Below the pieces are notes generated by a model, which saw only the letters and a list, made by a program, of their open reading frames with translations, had not been told where the DNA came from and searched no databases. From SZUA-36 sp963749115 (GTDB taxonomy: Bacteria; Pseudomonadota; Gammaproteobacteria; Xanthomonadales; SZUA-36), in contig CAVVLP010000001.1 in the NCBI GenBank assembly GCA_963749115.1, forward strand, positions 1 to 64,000: a DNA stretch of 64,000 nucleotides. Reading direction: 5' to 3'. Position 1 is the first letter of the stretch, and each line of letters starts with the position of its first letter. Below, piece by piece: positions 50,011 through 61,062 of this stretch. The position numbers and the translations under genes are program-made.

Positions 50011-51888
50011 TTGGACAGGCCAGCTAGCAATAATGTGACAGTCAACGAGGTCTCTGAGCATACGGTTGAGATCATCACCAACTCGGGTGAAGGTGCTCAA
50101 AAGTGTGCGCAGATTTTTGGACAGACCTGCGCCAAGATGGGTAACGGTGTCTGGACGGTAGAGATTATTCCCGCCGAAATCGAGCCTCCGCACCATACGG
50201 TTACCAGTACCTCGGGTAACATCATCCGTTTTGGAACTGAAAAAATTACCAACTGGGGCGACCAGTCAAAACTGGCTATCGCATTCAATGACCAGGTATG
50301 CCTTTCCCGTCACCGGCTTAACTCATTTGATGACGATTGCATTATTCTCCAGGAAAGCGCCTGGGAAAACCACGAAGACCCGGCCATCCGAAAAATGTAT
50401 GCGGAAGCCATGGAAGAGATGTCTTCGAAGAATTATCGCTTTATCCAGGTTCCTATCGAGGAAGAAACCCTCAAGGTCGTAGACAATCCGCAACATGGTA
50501 AAAACATGTTCGCACTGGGCATGCTTGCAGAGATCTACCAACGTGATCTTTCCATCATTGAAAAGCAGATTGCGCATATCTTCCACAAAAAGCCGCCCAA
50601 GGTCACAGAGCTTAATGTCCAGCTTGTAAAAAATGGAATGGCCTGGGCACGTGAAAACCTGGATTTCCAGTTTGATATTGAAACCATACCTGCCAAAGAA
50701 ACCCGCGTCGTGATGAACGGCAACCAGGCCTGTGCGTTGGGTGCTGTCGCTGCCGGTATGGAAATGTGTGCGATGTACCCGATTACACCGGCAACCTCGG
50801 TTTCACATGAACTTGCATCCATTATTGAATATTATGGCGGTATCGTTCACCAGGCAGAAGACGAAATAGCTGCCGCCGGCGTGGCACTGGGCGCCTCCTA
50901 TGGTGGCAAAGTGGCACTGACGGTAACATCCGGTCCAGGTATGGCTCTGAAGACCGAGTTTCTGGGCCTCGCCATCATGACCGAGATACCCCTGGTTGTT
51001 CTGGATGTCCAGCGTGGCGGGCCATCAACGGGTCTGCCTACCAAGGTGGAGCAATCCGATCTGTTGTCCTCGATCTTCGGTCAGCACGGTGACGCACCAC
51101 GTGTTGTGATAGCACCACGGTCAATCGAAGAGTGCTTTCATGCCATGGTGACCGCACGCCGTATCGCCGAGACATTCCGCTGTGTCGTGATCATCCTGAC
51201 AGATGCAAACCTGGCAACAGGTGTTCAACAGTTCACCAAACCGGAGTTCGATATACGCTGGCAACAGGAGCCGGTTGATTTTTCACCGGTACCCGAAGGC
51301 TTACGCCCATACGACTGGGACCTGGAAACCGGTTTGTCCAGACGTATCGTTCCCGGAACGCCGGGTGGCGCACACACGGTCACGGGTCTGGCGCATGATG
51401 AGTTCAGCAATGTTTCCTACCACCCGGACAGTAATGAGCTCGGTTGTAAAATGCGTAGCCGGAAACTGGCCGTGTTCCAATCCACGCTGATGCCACCTGA
51501 AATACATGGAGACCAGGAAGGTGATCTGTTGGTGGTTGGCTGGGGCTCAACCCAGGGTGCCATCGAAGAAGCCGTTGACCGTGCCCGCGCAGAAGGTCTC
51601 AAGTTTTCAACCTGTCAATTGACATTCATGTCACCACTGGAACCGGGACTGAAAGATATCTTCAGTCGCTTCAAGAAGGTCATGACCGTAGAGATCAACT
51701 ACTCCGATACCGTAGGCGACCCCTACATCACCGAAGAAACACGTCGCTATGGCCAGCTTGCCTGGTTGTTACGTGCCCATACACTGGTTGATATCGATTG
51801 TTGGACAAGTTGTCCAGGACAACCACTCCGGCCAAATGACATCTATAATTCCATTATTGCGAAAAGTGTGAAAGGAGCGTCCAAATGA
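50011..51888 (+). CDS. korA: 2-oxoacid:ferredoxin oxidoreductase, fused gamma-alpha subunit
   Basis: A 625-residue subunit joining the gamma domain (about 15-200) to the alpha/PYR domain (about 230-600). MYPITPATSVSHEL (about 251-264) is the family signature and RGGPSTGLPTKVEQ (about 333-346) contains the substrate-binding TGLPT. With KorB it catalyses oxidative decarboxylation of a 2-oxoacid to acyl-CoA, or reductive carboxylation in reverse; 2-oxoglutarate is the usual substrate of this fused type. TTG 50011 is favoured by GGGAG ten bases upstream. It overlaps korB by 4 bp and heads a ~14-kb plus-strand unit. Confidence 0.92.
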   Translation: MDRPASNNVTVNEVSEHTVEIITNSGEGAQKCAQIFGQTCAKMGNGVWTVEIIPAEIEPPHHTVTSTSGNIIRFGTEKITNWGDQSKLAIAFNDQVCLSRHRLNSFDDDCIILQESAWENHEDPAIRKMYAEAMEEMSSKNYRFIQVPIEEETLKVVDNPQHGKNMFALGMLAEIYQRDLSIIEKQIAHIFHKKPPKVTELNVQLVKNGMAWARENLDFQFDIETIPAKETRVVMNGNQACALGAVAAGMEMCAMYPITPATSVSHELASIIEYYGGIVHQAEDEIAAAGVALGASYGGKVALTVTSGPGMALKTEFLGLAIMTEIPLVVLDVQRGGPSTGLPTKVEQSDLLSSIFGQHGDAPRVVIAPRSIEECFHAMVTARRIAETFRCVVIILTDANLATGVQQFTKPEFDIRWQQEPVDFSPVPEGLRPYDWDLETGLSRRIVPGTPGGAHTVTGLAHDEFSNVSYHPDSNELGCKMRSRKLAVFQSTLMPPEIHGDQEGDLLVVGWGSTQGAIEEAVDRARAEGLKFSTCQLTFMSPLEPGLKDIFSRFKKVMTVEINYSDTVGDPYITEETRRYGQLAWLLRAHTLVDIDCWTSCPGQPLRPNDIYNSIIAKSVKGASK

Positions 51889-52838
51889 GCAGTATTCCAA
51901 TTTCCCTGCTGGAACTTGAAGACGACGCCTCGTCATGCCTGGTGGCAGACGACTATCAAAAAAAGGAAGGCAAATGGTGTGCAGGTTGCGGTGACTTCGG
52001 CGCCTTGAACGCTGTTAAACGCCTGTTGGCAAAAGAACAACTGAAACCGGAAAAAATGGCGTTTGTCTCAGGCATCGGTTGCTCAAGCCGCTTCCCTCAT
52101 TATGTCAATTCTTACGGCTTCCACGGTATTCATGGACGTGCCCTGCCGATCGCAACGGGTCTCAAACTGGCACGGCCGGAGCTGGATGTTTTTGTTGTCA
52201 TGGGTGACGGTGATTGCACCTCTATCGGTGCCGGTCACTGGATTCACGCTATACGCTATAACACCAACATGACCGTGTTAATGCTTGATAACAACATCTA
52301 TGGTCTGACCAAGAATCAGACCTCACCAACCACACCACAGGGTCATGCATCGATGACTTCACCGCGCGGCGCCGTGCTGCCGGCGTTGGATCCACTGCAG
52401 GCAACACTGGGTGTGTCGAATGCATCATTTGTTGCCCAGACAGCTGACTGGGTGCCGGCACACCTTTATGCCACCCTGGAAGCGGCTTATGCACACAACG
52501 GATTTTCCTTTGTCCGCATCCTGCAGCGTTGCCCGAAATTCACCGCGGATGTATTTGCCGAAAATGTCAAAAACCCGGATCTGACCGAATTGCTGGTTCA
52601 TGAAAATGGTGTCAATGCACCGGGTCTGGACAAACTTTTTAAAGCAACACGTGTCCATGACCCTAAAGACCTTGATGAAGCACGTTCACTGGCACAGCGT
52701 AAAGACATGCTCCGCCTGGGTATGTTCTTCAGAGACGACAGCTTTCCGGTCTACAATGAGGTTCGGGCCGTACCTCCCGTTTCTCCTGAAGAAAAGATTC
52801 AAAGACTTGAGAAGGAGTTTGACCGCTATGCAGTATGA
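51885..52838 (+). CDS. korB: 2-oxoacid:ferredoxin oxidoreductase beta subunit
   Basis: A 317-residue TPP-binding subunit. KWCAGCGDFGALNAV (about 27-41), GIGCSSRFPHYVNSYGFHGIHGR (start about 62) and the TPP/Mg motif VMGDGDCTSIG (about 107-117) with NNIYGLTKNQ-type loop are typical of KorB; only the short cysteine set for one [4Fe-4S] cluster is present. Translationally coupled to korA (ATGA). The next gene starts 11 bp before its stop. Confidence 0.93.
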   Translation: MSSIPISLLELEDDASSCLVADDYQKKEGKWCAGCGDFGALNAVKRLLAKEQLKPEKMAFVSGIGCSSRFPHYVNSYGFHGIHGRALPIATGLKLARPELDVFVVMGDGDCTSIGAGHWIHAIRYNTNMTVLMLDNNIYGLTKNQTSPTTPQGHASMTSPRGAVLPALDPLQATLGVSNASFVAQTADWVPAHLYATLEAAYAHNGFSFVRILQRCPKFTADVFAENVKNPDLTELLVHENGVNAPGLDKLFKATRVHDPKDLDEARSLAQRKDMLRLGMFFRDDSFPVYNEVRAVPPVSPEEKIQRLEKEFDRYAV

Positions 52839-53406
52839 AGAACAAAAAGCCTGCGCCCTGGAAGCCGTTCGCTCGCGTATTGACCAGTTTCATGCTGCAC
52901 TGACGGTAACCTCCCAACAGGTACGTGGTTTACTGGCAGGTTCGGCTAACACCGAGGAAGACCGGTCAGAGGCGCTGGGTTTCTTTGCCAAGGGCAAAGT
53001 CAATATGGATCGCTTCAATTCCTTTGCACCCAAGGCGCCACGCATCGAATCCGAGGCAGAAGCGCCCGTGCGCGCAGCGCAGGAAGTATTGAAGTCGTTG
53101 CTTGCCCAGGGTGATGAGCTTTTTATTATTAATATGGACGAAGGCAGAGGACTCGGCCACTCGTTGAGTGTAAGACTGGCATCCATCGGACGCGCATTTG
53201 CGGCAGCGAGAGTCGTTGACCTGGCTAAGAATGGCGCCTATAAGGAAGACAAGCACGCGGCAACACTGGAAAGGTTCCCCTACGCCCAGTGGAACAGTTC
53301 GGAACGGGCCCTGGCCCCTGCCCTGGTGGTGAATGTGTCCGGTGAAGATTTCAAACCTTCGTCGGTTGTTCCGCTTGCTCGACACCAATATGAAGATCAT
53401 TTTTAA
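52828..53406 (+). CDS. hypothetical protein co-encoded with korAB
   Basis: A 192-residue protein with no family I recognise. It has a helical N-terminus (about 1-70), no cysteines near a metal motif and no signal peptide or membrane helix; a glycine-containing stretch MDEGRGLGHSLSVRLA (about 107-122) is its most distinctive part. ATG 52828 lies inside the end of korB and its 3' end overlaps the next gene by 17 bp, so it is almost certainly expressed with KorAB and may be an accessory factor. Confidence 0.7.
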   Translation: MQYEEQKACALEAVRSRIDQFHAALTVTSQQVRGLLAGSANTEEDRSEALGFFAKGKVNMDRFNSFAPKAPRIESEAEAPVRAAQEVLKSLLAQGDELFIINMDEGRGLGHSLSVRLASIGRAFAAARVVDLAKNGAYKEDKHAATLERFPYAQWNSSERALAPALVVNVSGEDFKPSSVVPLARHQYEDHF

Positions 53407-53737
53407 CGTCAGCGGCGATGCACCGGCAGCAGCCTTGTCACGCGTAATTTCCCCGGGGGTATTTGTTCAGCAGATAACCGGTGAGCCCGACCTGAAGGCA
53501 TTTTCAGCCTACAAGGGAATAGCGGTCGCCGCGTTTCTTCCGGACACAGCCGTCAGTTTTGTACATGACCCTTCAGCAGGCTCAACCACCTATGAGCGTT
53601 TTATTTCCATAAGCTTTCCAAAAGAAGTCAGGAAACGTCCCATTGGCGGTATCAGCCCGGCGCAGCAGGCTGAGGATTACACCTTGCTGGAATCCCTGTC
53701 GGTGCCTCCTGAAATTGCAGGTGAAGCCGCCATCTGA
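53390..53737 (+). CDS. small hypothetical protein between kor and rnfB-like genes
   Basis: A 115-residue protein beginning MKIIFNVSGDAP. It matches no known family; alternating hydrophobic strands and no metal or nucleotide motif are visible. The start overlaps the preceding gene by 17 bp, and an RnfB-like gene follows after 80 bp. The tight packing supports a role with the oxoacid oxidoreductases or Rnf. Confidence 0.65.
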   Translation: MKIIFNVSGDAPAAALSRVISPGVFVQQITGEPDLKAFSAYKGIAVAAFLPDTAVSFVHDPSAGSTTYERFISISFPKEVRKRPIGGISPAQQAEDYTLLESLSVPPEIAGEAAI

Positions 53738-53817
53738 TCCGGCCGGCAAGCTTTCCGCCTGGCTATTAAGCCAGACCAACCTCGCCGACTTGTCTGCCTG
53801 AACACGGGGCCTGATTC

Positions 53818-54672
53818 ATGACCGGAAACCCCATATTGGATTCAGCCCTTATACTCGGCGGACTGGGTCTTTTCTTTGGCTTCCTGATCGCGATGGCGAA
53901 CAAGAAGTTCTATGTCTGGGAAGACCCGCGTATCGGCGAAGTGGAAGAGTTACTGCCAAACTCCAACTGTGGCGCCTGTGGCCAACCCGGTTGCCGGGCA
54001 TTTGCCGAGGCGCGTCGTCAACGGAAAAGAACAACCATCAGGTTGTACGGTGATGGGCGAGGAAGATATGGCCGATGTCGCCAGCTACCTCGGTGTTGAC
54101 GCCGGTGAGGCCAACAAGCGCGTAGCCCGCCTGCTTTGTGCCGGCGGCAAAAATGAAGCTGCACGCAATTCCGATTATGCGGGTCTTGAAACATGCAAGG
54201 CTGCAGCAGCGGTAGCCGGTGGTGGAAAATCCTGCAACTGGGGTTGCCTGGGCCTGGCAGACTGTGAGATAGCCTGTCTGACCTTGATGCCATCTACATG
54301 AATGACGATCTGTTACCGGTGGTTATTCCCGAGCGCTGCACAGCGTGTAATGATTGTGTCGTGGCCTGTCCCAAGGATCTGTTTGAGCTGATGCCGATCG
54401 AGCAGAAGCTGATTGTACAATGTAAGAATTTGCTCAAAGGCGATGCGGCGGAAGACCTCTGCAGTGTTGCCTGTAATACCTGCAACCGATGTGTTGCCGA
54501 TTCGGAGCCCGGTGTGATCGAAATGATCAATAACCTGGCTGTTATTAATTATGAAAAGAACGAGCTGACCAGCCCCAAAGCGATTGAGCGATGCCCGACA
54601 GGGGCCATCGTCTGGGTTGAAGGACAGCAGTTTAAAGAGAGCTTGCTTGAGCTGGAGAAGAAAGTCGTATGA
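53818..54672 (+). CDS. rnfB: RnfB-like iron-sulfur protein (two frameshifts)
   Basis: About 284 residues. One N-terminal membrane helix (about 8-25), then NCGACGQPGCRAFAEA (about 50-65), the RnfB four-Fe-S fold; CNWGCLGLADCEIAC (second cluster set), and ferredoxin-type CTACNDCVVACP plus CSVACNTCNRC near the C-terminus. Frame changes near 54020 (one surplus base, giving VVNGKEQPSGC) and 54285 (one lost T, giving TFDAIYMNDD) rejoin the family sequence. It probably accepts electrons from ferredoxin and serves the rnfCDGEA products encoded 5 kb further on. It overlaps the PFOR start by 4 bp. Confidence 0.83.
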
Positions 54673-57600
54673 GTCAGTTAATGAAAGATGTCAAAAATCC
54701 CGGAGCAAAGTACCCCGGAATTTTCAAAACCGACGATGGAAGCGCCGCGGTTGTAACAATGGAAACCGCCGCAAGTGAAGCGGCCGGTGCTTATCCGATC
54801 ACACCCTCCACGCAAATGGGCGAAGGCTGGGCTTCGGCGGTCGCGAGAGGCGATAAGAACGTAAATGGTCGCCAACTGATTTTCTTTGAACCTGAGGGCG
54901 AACACGCCGCTGCCGGTGTAACCGCCGGTATGAGTATGGTGGGCTTACGCTCGACCAACTTCTCAAGTGGCCAGGGTATTGCCTATATGCACGAGTCGCT
55001 TTACGCGGCAGTCGGCAAACGCCTGACCTATGTATTGAATGTCGCCTGCCGTGCAATGACCAAGCATTCGCTGAATGTCCATGCCGGCCATGATGACTAT
55101 CATTGCGTTGATGATACGGGCTTTTTCCAGTTATTCGCCAAGGATGTACAGGCTGTTGCCGACATCAACCTCATCTCGCACCGGGTTGCAGAACTTTCAT
55201 TGAATCCGGGTATTTGCGCACAGGACGGCTTCCTGACAAGTCACGTCATCGAGTCATTTTTTGAACCCGAACGTGAACTGGTAAAAGAGTACCTGGGTGA
55301 CCCGGCAGATATGATTGATTCACCCACCGGTGCACAACGGGCCGTATTTGGCAAGCAAACGGCGTCGTATTCCTGAACTGTACAACTTCGACTTCCCGGC
55401 GATGCTGGGAACGGTTCAGAACCAGGAAGCGTATGCACAGGGTGTCGCCGCCCAGCGACCCTTCTATTTTGATCACATTGCAGATTTGACCGACCAGGCC
55501 ATGGCGGAGTATGCTGAGCTCTCCGGTCGCGAATACAAGCGTGTGATGGGCTACAAAATGGAGGATGCCGAGTACGTCATCCTTGGACAGGGCTCGGTGA
55601 TCTGTAATGCCGAAGTTGTCGCAGACTACATGCGTAAAGAGCGTGGCATCAAGGTCGGCGTGGTCGACATGGTCATGTTCCGGCCCTTCCCTGCCGATCT
55701 CGTCACCCACATGCTGGCGGGTAAGAAAGGCGTGGTCGTTATGGAACGTACCGATCAGCCTTTGGCCGTCGAATTGCCAATGATCCGTGAAATCCGCTCA
55801 GCCATGGCACAGGCGGCCGAAAATGGCCGTGCCGGCAATGATCACCGTGCCACCCTTCCTTACGAAGGCCTGGCTGCGCTCCTTCCCGACCAGGTTCCTG
55901 ATTTTTACTCGGCCTGTTTTGGCCTGGGAAGCCGCGATTTGCAACCGGGTGATGTCATTGCTGCGGTTGAAAACATGCTCGATGGCGGACGTAAACAACG
56001 TCAGTTCTACCTCGGTTTCGAATTTATTCAGAAAGATACCCGTGTGCCGAAAATGCAAATCTGGCAGGAAAAAATCCTCGTCGATTACCCGAATGTTGGC
56101 GACCTGGCACTTCCATCGGCCGGTGATTTGAACCTTTTCCCGAAGACTCGGTTGAGCTTCGTATCCACTCCGTGGGTGGCTGGGGCGCCATCACCATGGG
56201 CAAAAACCTTGCGATGACTGCAGCCGAGTTACTCGGTATGCACATCAAGGCCAACCCCAAATATGGTTCGGAAAAGAAAGGCCAGCCCACGACTTTCTAC
56301 GCGATGTTGTCGCACGAACCGATCAAGTTGAATTGTGAACTCAAGCACGTCAACGTGGTGCTGTCCCCCGACCCGAATGTATTTTTGCATTCAGACCCCC
56401 TCGCCGGTTTATGTGAAGAGGGTGTGTTCATCATCCAGAGCGAGCTTTCGGGTGAAGAACTTTGGAATAGTTTTCCAAAGACAGCGCAGATGACGATTCG
56501 CGCCAAGAAGATCAATGTCTGGTCCGTGGATGGCTTTAATATTGCGCTATCAGAAGCCTCAAATCCTGAACTTCGTTTCCGTATGCAGGGTGTGGCCTTC
56601 ATGGGTGCATTCTTCCATGCCGCACCGCTGATGACCACACATGATCTGTCGCGTGAACGTCTGTTTGAAGGTATTCTCAAGCAGCTCAACAAGAAGTTCG
56701 GTCACCTGGGCCCACGTGTTGTTGAAGACAATGTGCGTGTCATCACCCGTGGCTTTGATGAAGTCAAAAAACTTGATCTTGAAGAGTTCATCGATGCAGG
56801 ACAGGAAGAACTGCTGCCGTTGATCCCACACGCAATGTCAGGTATCGAGTCTGCAAGGCGGTCTTGGCAACCAGGCTGATTTCTGGAACCAGGTCTGTGT
56901 TCAGTACAAGACCGGCAAAGATATTATTGCCGATCCGTTCACCGCCATCGCAGCCATTCCTGCGGCGACATCCAGCATGCGTAACATGTCGGCTGTCCGC
57001 TTCAATGTACCCGAGTTTATTCCGGAAAAATGTACCGGTTGCGCCAAGTGCTGGACCCAGTGTCCCGACTCCGCCATCCCGGGTGTGGTCAGCACGGTGG
57101 AAGAGGTACTGGAAGCCGCAGTCAGAACTGTTGCAACACCGGACAATCCACTGTCACGTTTCTCCCAGCTGATCAAGAACCTCGGCAAAGAGTCACGCAC
57201 GATCATTTCCAGCGGCACTTTCAAAACCTTTGCGAAAGTTTTGTCACAGGCCTATACCACGGTCGCTGGCAAGTCCAACTGGGATGCTGAACGTCGTGCT
57301 GAAGTCGATGAACAGTACAACCTCGTTTACGCCGCAGTCGCAGACTTCCCACTGGCCAAAACAGCACCGTTCTTCGATTTACCGGAGAACAAGAAGAAAG
57401 GGTTCGGGTGGTTTGCTTTCAATTACCGTCAACCCGGAAACCTGTAAAGGCTGTGACATCTGTGTCGCCGTTTGTACAGATGGCGCCTTGCAGAGCATAC
57501 GCCAGACAGATGAGTTCCAGGAGACGCTCGAATCCAACTGGAAACTTTGGCGTAACCTGCCGGAAACCAATGATGATTACATCAAGATTTCCAGCCTGGA

Positions 57601-59715
57601 TGAAGGCATCGGTGTGATGTCATCGCTGTTGCTGAAACAAAGCAATTACATGTCCATGACCGGTGGTGATGGTGCATGTATGGGTTGTGGTGAGAAAACC
57701 ACCATTCACCTGTTGCTTTCCACGGTCAATGCATTCATGGGTCCGCGTGTCGAAGCACATGTGAAGCAACTGGGTAGCTTGATCAAGGCACTGGATGAAA
57801 AAGCCCATGCCCTGCTGATATCAGAAACGGATCTGGCAGATGTATCTGCTGATTCAGATGCGTCTCTCGGTTGAACTGAGCGGTGACAAGAAAGAGCAAG
57901 TGCTGCTGATTCGTAAGAGCATTGAGGAATTGAAAGACCTCAAGTGGCGCTACGAGGAAGGCCCCAGCGGTCGCGGTCGCGCCCATCTTGGCTTCACCAA
58001 CTCAACCGGTTGTAGCTCAGTGTGGGGTTCATCCTATCCTTACAACCCCTACCCGTTCCCATGGGTCAATCACCTGTTCCAGGATGCGCCATCAGTAGCC
58101 GTCGGTATTTTCGAAGGGCATATGCGCAAGATGGCTGATGGCTTTATTTCCGTGCGCCGGGCAGAAAAACTGCTATCAGACAGCTACGATGCCACCGAGG
58201 ACGAGAAGTTTTTCGAAGAATTCGAATGGCAACAATTCACGGAAGACGAATTCACGCTGTGTCCGCCGCTGTTCGCGGTCGGTGGTGATGGCGCCATGAT
58301 GGATATCGGTTTCCAGAACCTGTCACGTGTTATGGCAACCAACAAACCGATCCGGGTGGTGGTTGTCGATACGCAGGTCTATTCCAATACCGGTGGCCAG
58401 GCATGTACATCGGGCTTTACCAGCCAGGTGTCTGATATGGCCGAATACGGTATGGAACACCATGGCAAGGAAGAGGTTCGTAAAGAGCTTTCCCTGATCG
58501 CGATCGCCCACCGTGGTGTGTTCGTGATGCAGTCTTCACAGGCCACACCATCTCACCTGATTCAGAATGTACTGAAGGGTTTACAGGCACGTCGCCCTGC
58601 CCTGTTTATTCTGAACACACCTTGTCCTCCCGAGTGGGGTCTTGCTGATTTTGGTGCACCCGATGCGGCCAGGCTTGCCCTGGAAAGCCGTGCTGTACCA
58701 AATATCGTCTTTGATCCGGATGCCGGCATAACCTTCTCCGAGTGTATTGATCTTGAAGGCAACCCGTCACCACTCGATACATGGACGACCTATGACCTGG
58801 CGTTTCTCGATGAGGAAGGCGAAGAGCAGAAGTTGACCCTACCGGTCACGACGGCAGATTGGGCGCTGGGTGAGGCCCGTTTCCGCAAGCACTTCAAAAA
58901 GGCCAATGGTGAAGATGAACTGGTTCCTTTCCATGAGTACCTGGATATGGATGAGGATGAACGTGAAGATGTGACTCCCTTCATTTACACCGTCGACCCC
59001 AGTCGTCATCTGAGCAAGATGACCGTCTCAGACGAGATCGTCGGTCTTGCAGAAGAACGTTTGGGTTATTGGGCCCAGTTGAAAGAAATCGCAGGTCTTG
59101 ATGTTTCCGAAAACATGCGCGACACCGTCGCCGAAAGCATGACCGACGAACTTGAAGCCAGGATTACTGCACTGACGGCTGAGTACGAGGCGAAAATTGC
59201 CAAGCTGACAACCCAGTATCCGTTGTTGATAGCAAGACGGATGGCGGAAGGCCTGTTAAAAGGCAACGCCAACGAAACCGTGTCCACCTTGCTTGAAAAA
59301 GCAGAAAGCTGGAATGGCCCGGCATTTGAAACCCCGGCCGACTTCAGTATCGCAGCCCCGGCAGCTGCACCAGCAGCCACGGCGGCACCTGCCGCCACGG
59401 CAGCAGCGGCACCGGCAGCAGCGGCGGCAGCAGCGGCACCGGCAGCAGCGGCAGAAGAGTTCATGGGCAATGAGCCCTATATCGACACGCTGCGTTGTAC
59501 GTCCTGTGATGACTGCCTGAAGATCAACCCAAAGGTGTTTGTCTACAACGATGATCAGCAGGCCGAAATCGGTGATGCCAAGGCGGGAACCTTCAAGCAG
59601 ATTGGTGATGGCAGCTGAAGCCTGTCCGGCAGAGTGCATCCACCCGGGTGATCCGTTGAATCCGAAAGAAAAGGGTTTGGATAAGCTGATTAAACGCGCT
59701 GAACCTTTCAATTGA
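54669..59715 (+). CDS. nifJ: very large pyruvate:ferredoxin oxidoreductase with C-terminal ferredoxin domain (six frameshifts)
   Basis: About 1,680 residues, against ~1,170-1,200 for usual NifJ. Domains: alpha/PYR with AYPITPSTQMGE (about 37); RRRIPELYNFD linker; gamma domain HSVGGWGAITMGKNLA (about 500); two ferredoxin motifs CTGCAKCWTQCP (about 787) and CKGCDICVAVC (about 924), with an unusually long segment between; TPP domain GGDGACMGCGEKTT (about 999) and VVVVDTQVYSNTGGQ. An alanine/proline-rich linker (about 1555-1595) then leads to a small ferredoxin (CTSCDDCLKINP...CPAEC). Frame changes near 55350, 56115, 56860, 57395, 57855 and 59608 each restore family sequence. Interconverts pyruvate and acetyl-CoA plus CO2. 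Confidence 0.88.
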
Positions 59716-59736
59716 GTCAAGGGATATTAACCTGAA

Positions 59737-61062
59737 ATGAAAGGTTTGCCGAGTTTTAAACACGGGGTTCATCCTCCGGAAAACAAGGAACTCACTTCGG
59801 GCATACGCTCGAAGCGGTTTCCTTTTCCGAAGGAAGTCATCCTGCCCTTATCGCAGCATATTGGTACGCCGTCAAAGGCCCTGGTAAAAGTCGGCGACCA
59901 TGTGGAGCGTGGTGATGTTATCGCCGAGGCGGCCGGCTTTATATCGTCGACAGTACATGCCACGGCCGCAGGAACGGTTAAATCTATCGAGCTCTGGCCG
60001 CATCCCAACGGACTGATGGTTCCTTCGATCCGTATCGCAGTAGATCCCAGTTCATCACAGATGCGGAGAAACCGCATGGTGCCGCGCTGGCAGGATGTGA
60101 AAGAGGAAGATCTTTCCAAGGAAATTGCCAAGGCGGGTATCGTCGGTCTTGGCGGTGCCGCGTTTCCGTCCCATGTCAAGTTATGCCCTCCAAAAGACCA
60201 GCCGATTGAATTGTTAATTATCAATGGAAGTGAGTGTGAGCCCTATCTCACCTCGGATCACCGTGTGATGCTTGAACAGCCGGAGATGGTTTACGAAGGT
60301 ATTCGAATCGAACTTAAAGCACTGGGTATCACACGCTGTGTCATAGGTATTGAAAACAACAAGCCCGATGCCATCGAAATAATGCGCAAAACCAAGCCTG
60401 CTGATCTCGATGCCACCATTCAGCCATTGACTGTCAAGTACCCACAAGGTGCCGAGAAGATGTTGATCAAGGCCGTCATGGGCCGCGAGGTTCCATCCGG
60501 GGCCCTTCCAAGCGCGATTGGTGCGATGGTTCAGAATGTAGCCACGGCTGCCAACGTAGCTGCAGTTTTTCAAACCGGGCACCCCCTGATTGAACGTATC
60601 ATGACGGTAAGCGGACGTGGCATCCGCCAGCCGGGCAACTGGAAAATCCCCTTTGGTACGAAACTTCGTGATGTGATCGAGCATTGCGGTGGTTTGACGG
60701 ATGACGCGGCAGAAATTTTATTTGGCGGTCCGATGATGGGCCAGGCGATATCCAACCTGGACGTACCTGTTCTCAAGGGCACGGGTGGCATACTCATACT
60801 TTCAAAAGATGAATGTAAGCGACAGGATATTATGCCGTGTATTCGTTGCGGAAAATGTCTCGAAGCCTGCCCGATTTTCCTGAATCCACAATGGATGAAA
60901 GACCTGGCCAAGGCGGAACGATATGAAGAACTGGTCGAAGAGGCGCATTTGAATGATTGCATGCTGTGCGGTTGCTGTTCATTTGTGTGCCCTTCCAATA
61001 TTCCACTTTCCCAGTATTTTGCCATGTCAAAAACACAACTAAGAAGACTGCCGAAATCATGA
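59737..61062 (+). CDS. rnfC: Rnf complex subunit RnfC
   Basis: A 441-residue short-form RnfC. N-terminal barrel-sandwich hybrid region (about 40-110), NADH/FMN-binding segment GLGGAAFPSHVKL (about 139-151) and IINGSECEPY (about 167-176), SLBB domain, and two [4Fe-4S] motifs CIRCGKCLEACP (about 367-378) and CMLCGCCSFVCP (about 408-419). It is the NADH-oxidising or NAD-reducing peripheral subunit. It lacks the long C-terminal repeat extension of typical enterobacterial RnfC. It starts 21 bp after PFOR and overlaps rnfD by 4 bp. Confidence 0.96.
   Translation: MKGLPSFKHGVHPPENKELTSGIRSKRFPFPKEVILPLSQHIGTPSKALVKVGDHVERGDVIAEAAGFISSTVHATAAGTVKSIELWPHPNGLMVPSIRIAVDPSSSQMRRNRMVPRWQDVKEEDLSKEIAKAGIVGLGGAAFPSHVKLCPPKDQPIELLIINGSECEPYLTSDHRVMLEQPEMVYEGIRIELKALGITRCVIGIENNKPDAIEIMRKTKPADLDATIQPLTVKYPQGAEKMLIKAVMGREVPSGALPSAIGAMVQNVATAANVAAVFQTGHPLIERIMTVSGRGIRQPGNWKIPFGTKLRDVIEHCGGLTDDAAEILFGGPMMGQAISNLDVPVLKGTGGILILSKDECKRQDIMPCIRCGKCLEACPIFLNPQWMKDLAKAERYEELVEEAHLNDCMLCGCCSFVCPSNIPLSQYFAMSKTQLRRLPKS

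Noticed and set aside
52600..52827. Upstream extension of the gene at 52828 inside korB
   Set aside because: It is out-of-frame korB sequence; the natural start is ATG 52828 overlapping the korB stop.
54669..57874. Reading the PFOR region as five or six separate genes
   Set aside because: The pieces are consecutive, non-redundant segments of one PFOR, each break is one base, and no internal piece has its own ribosome site.
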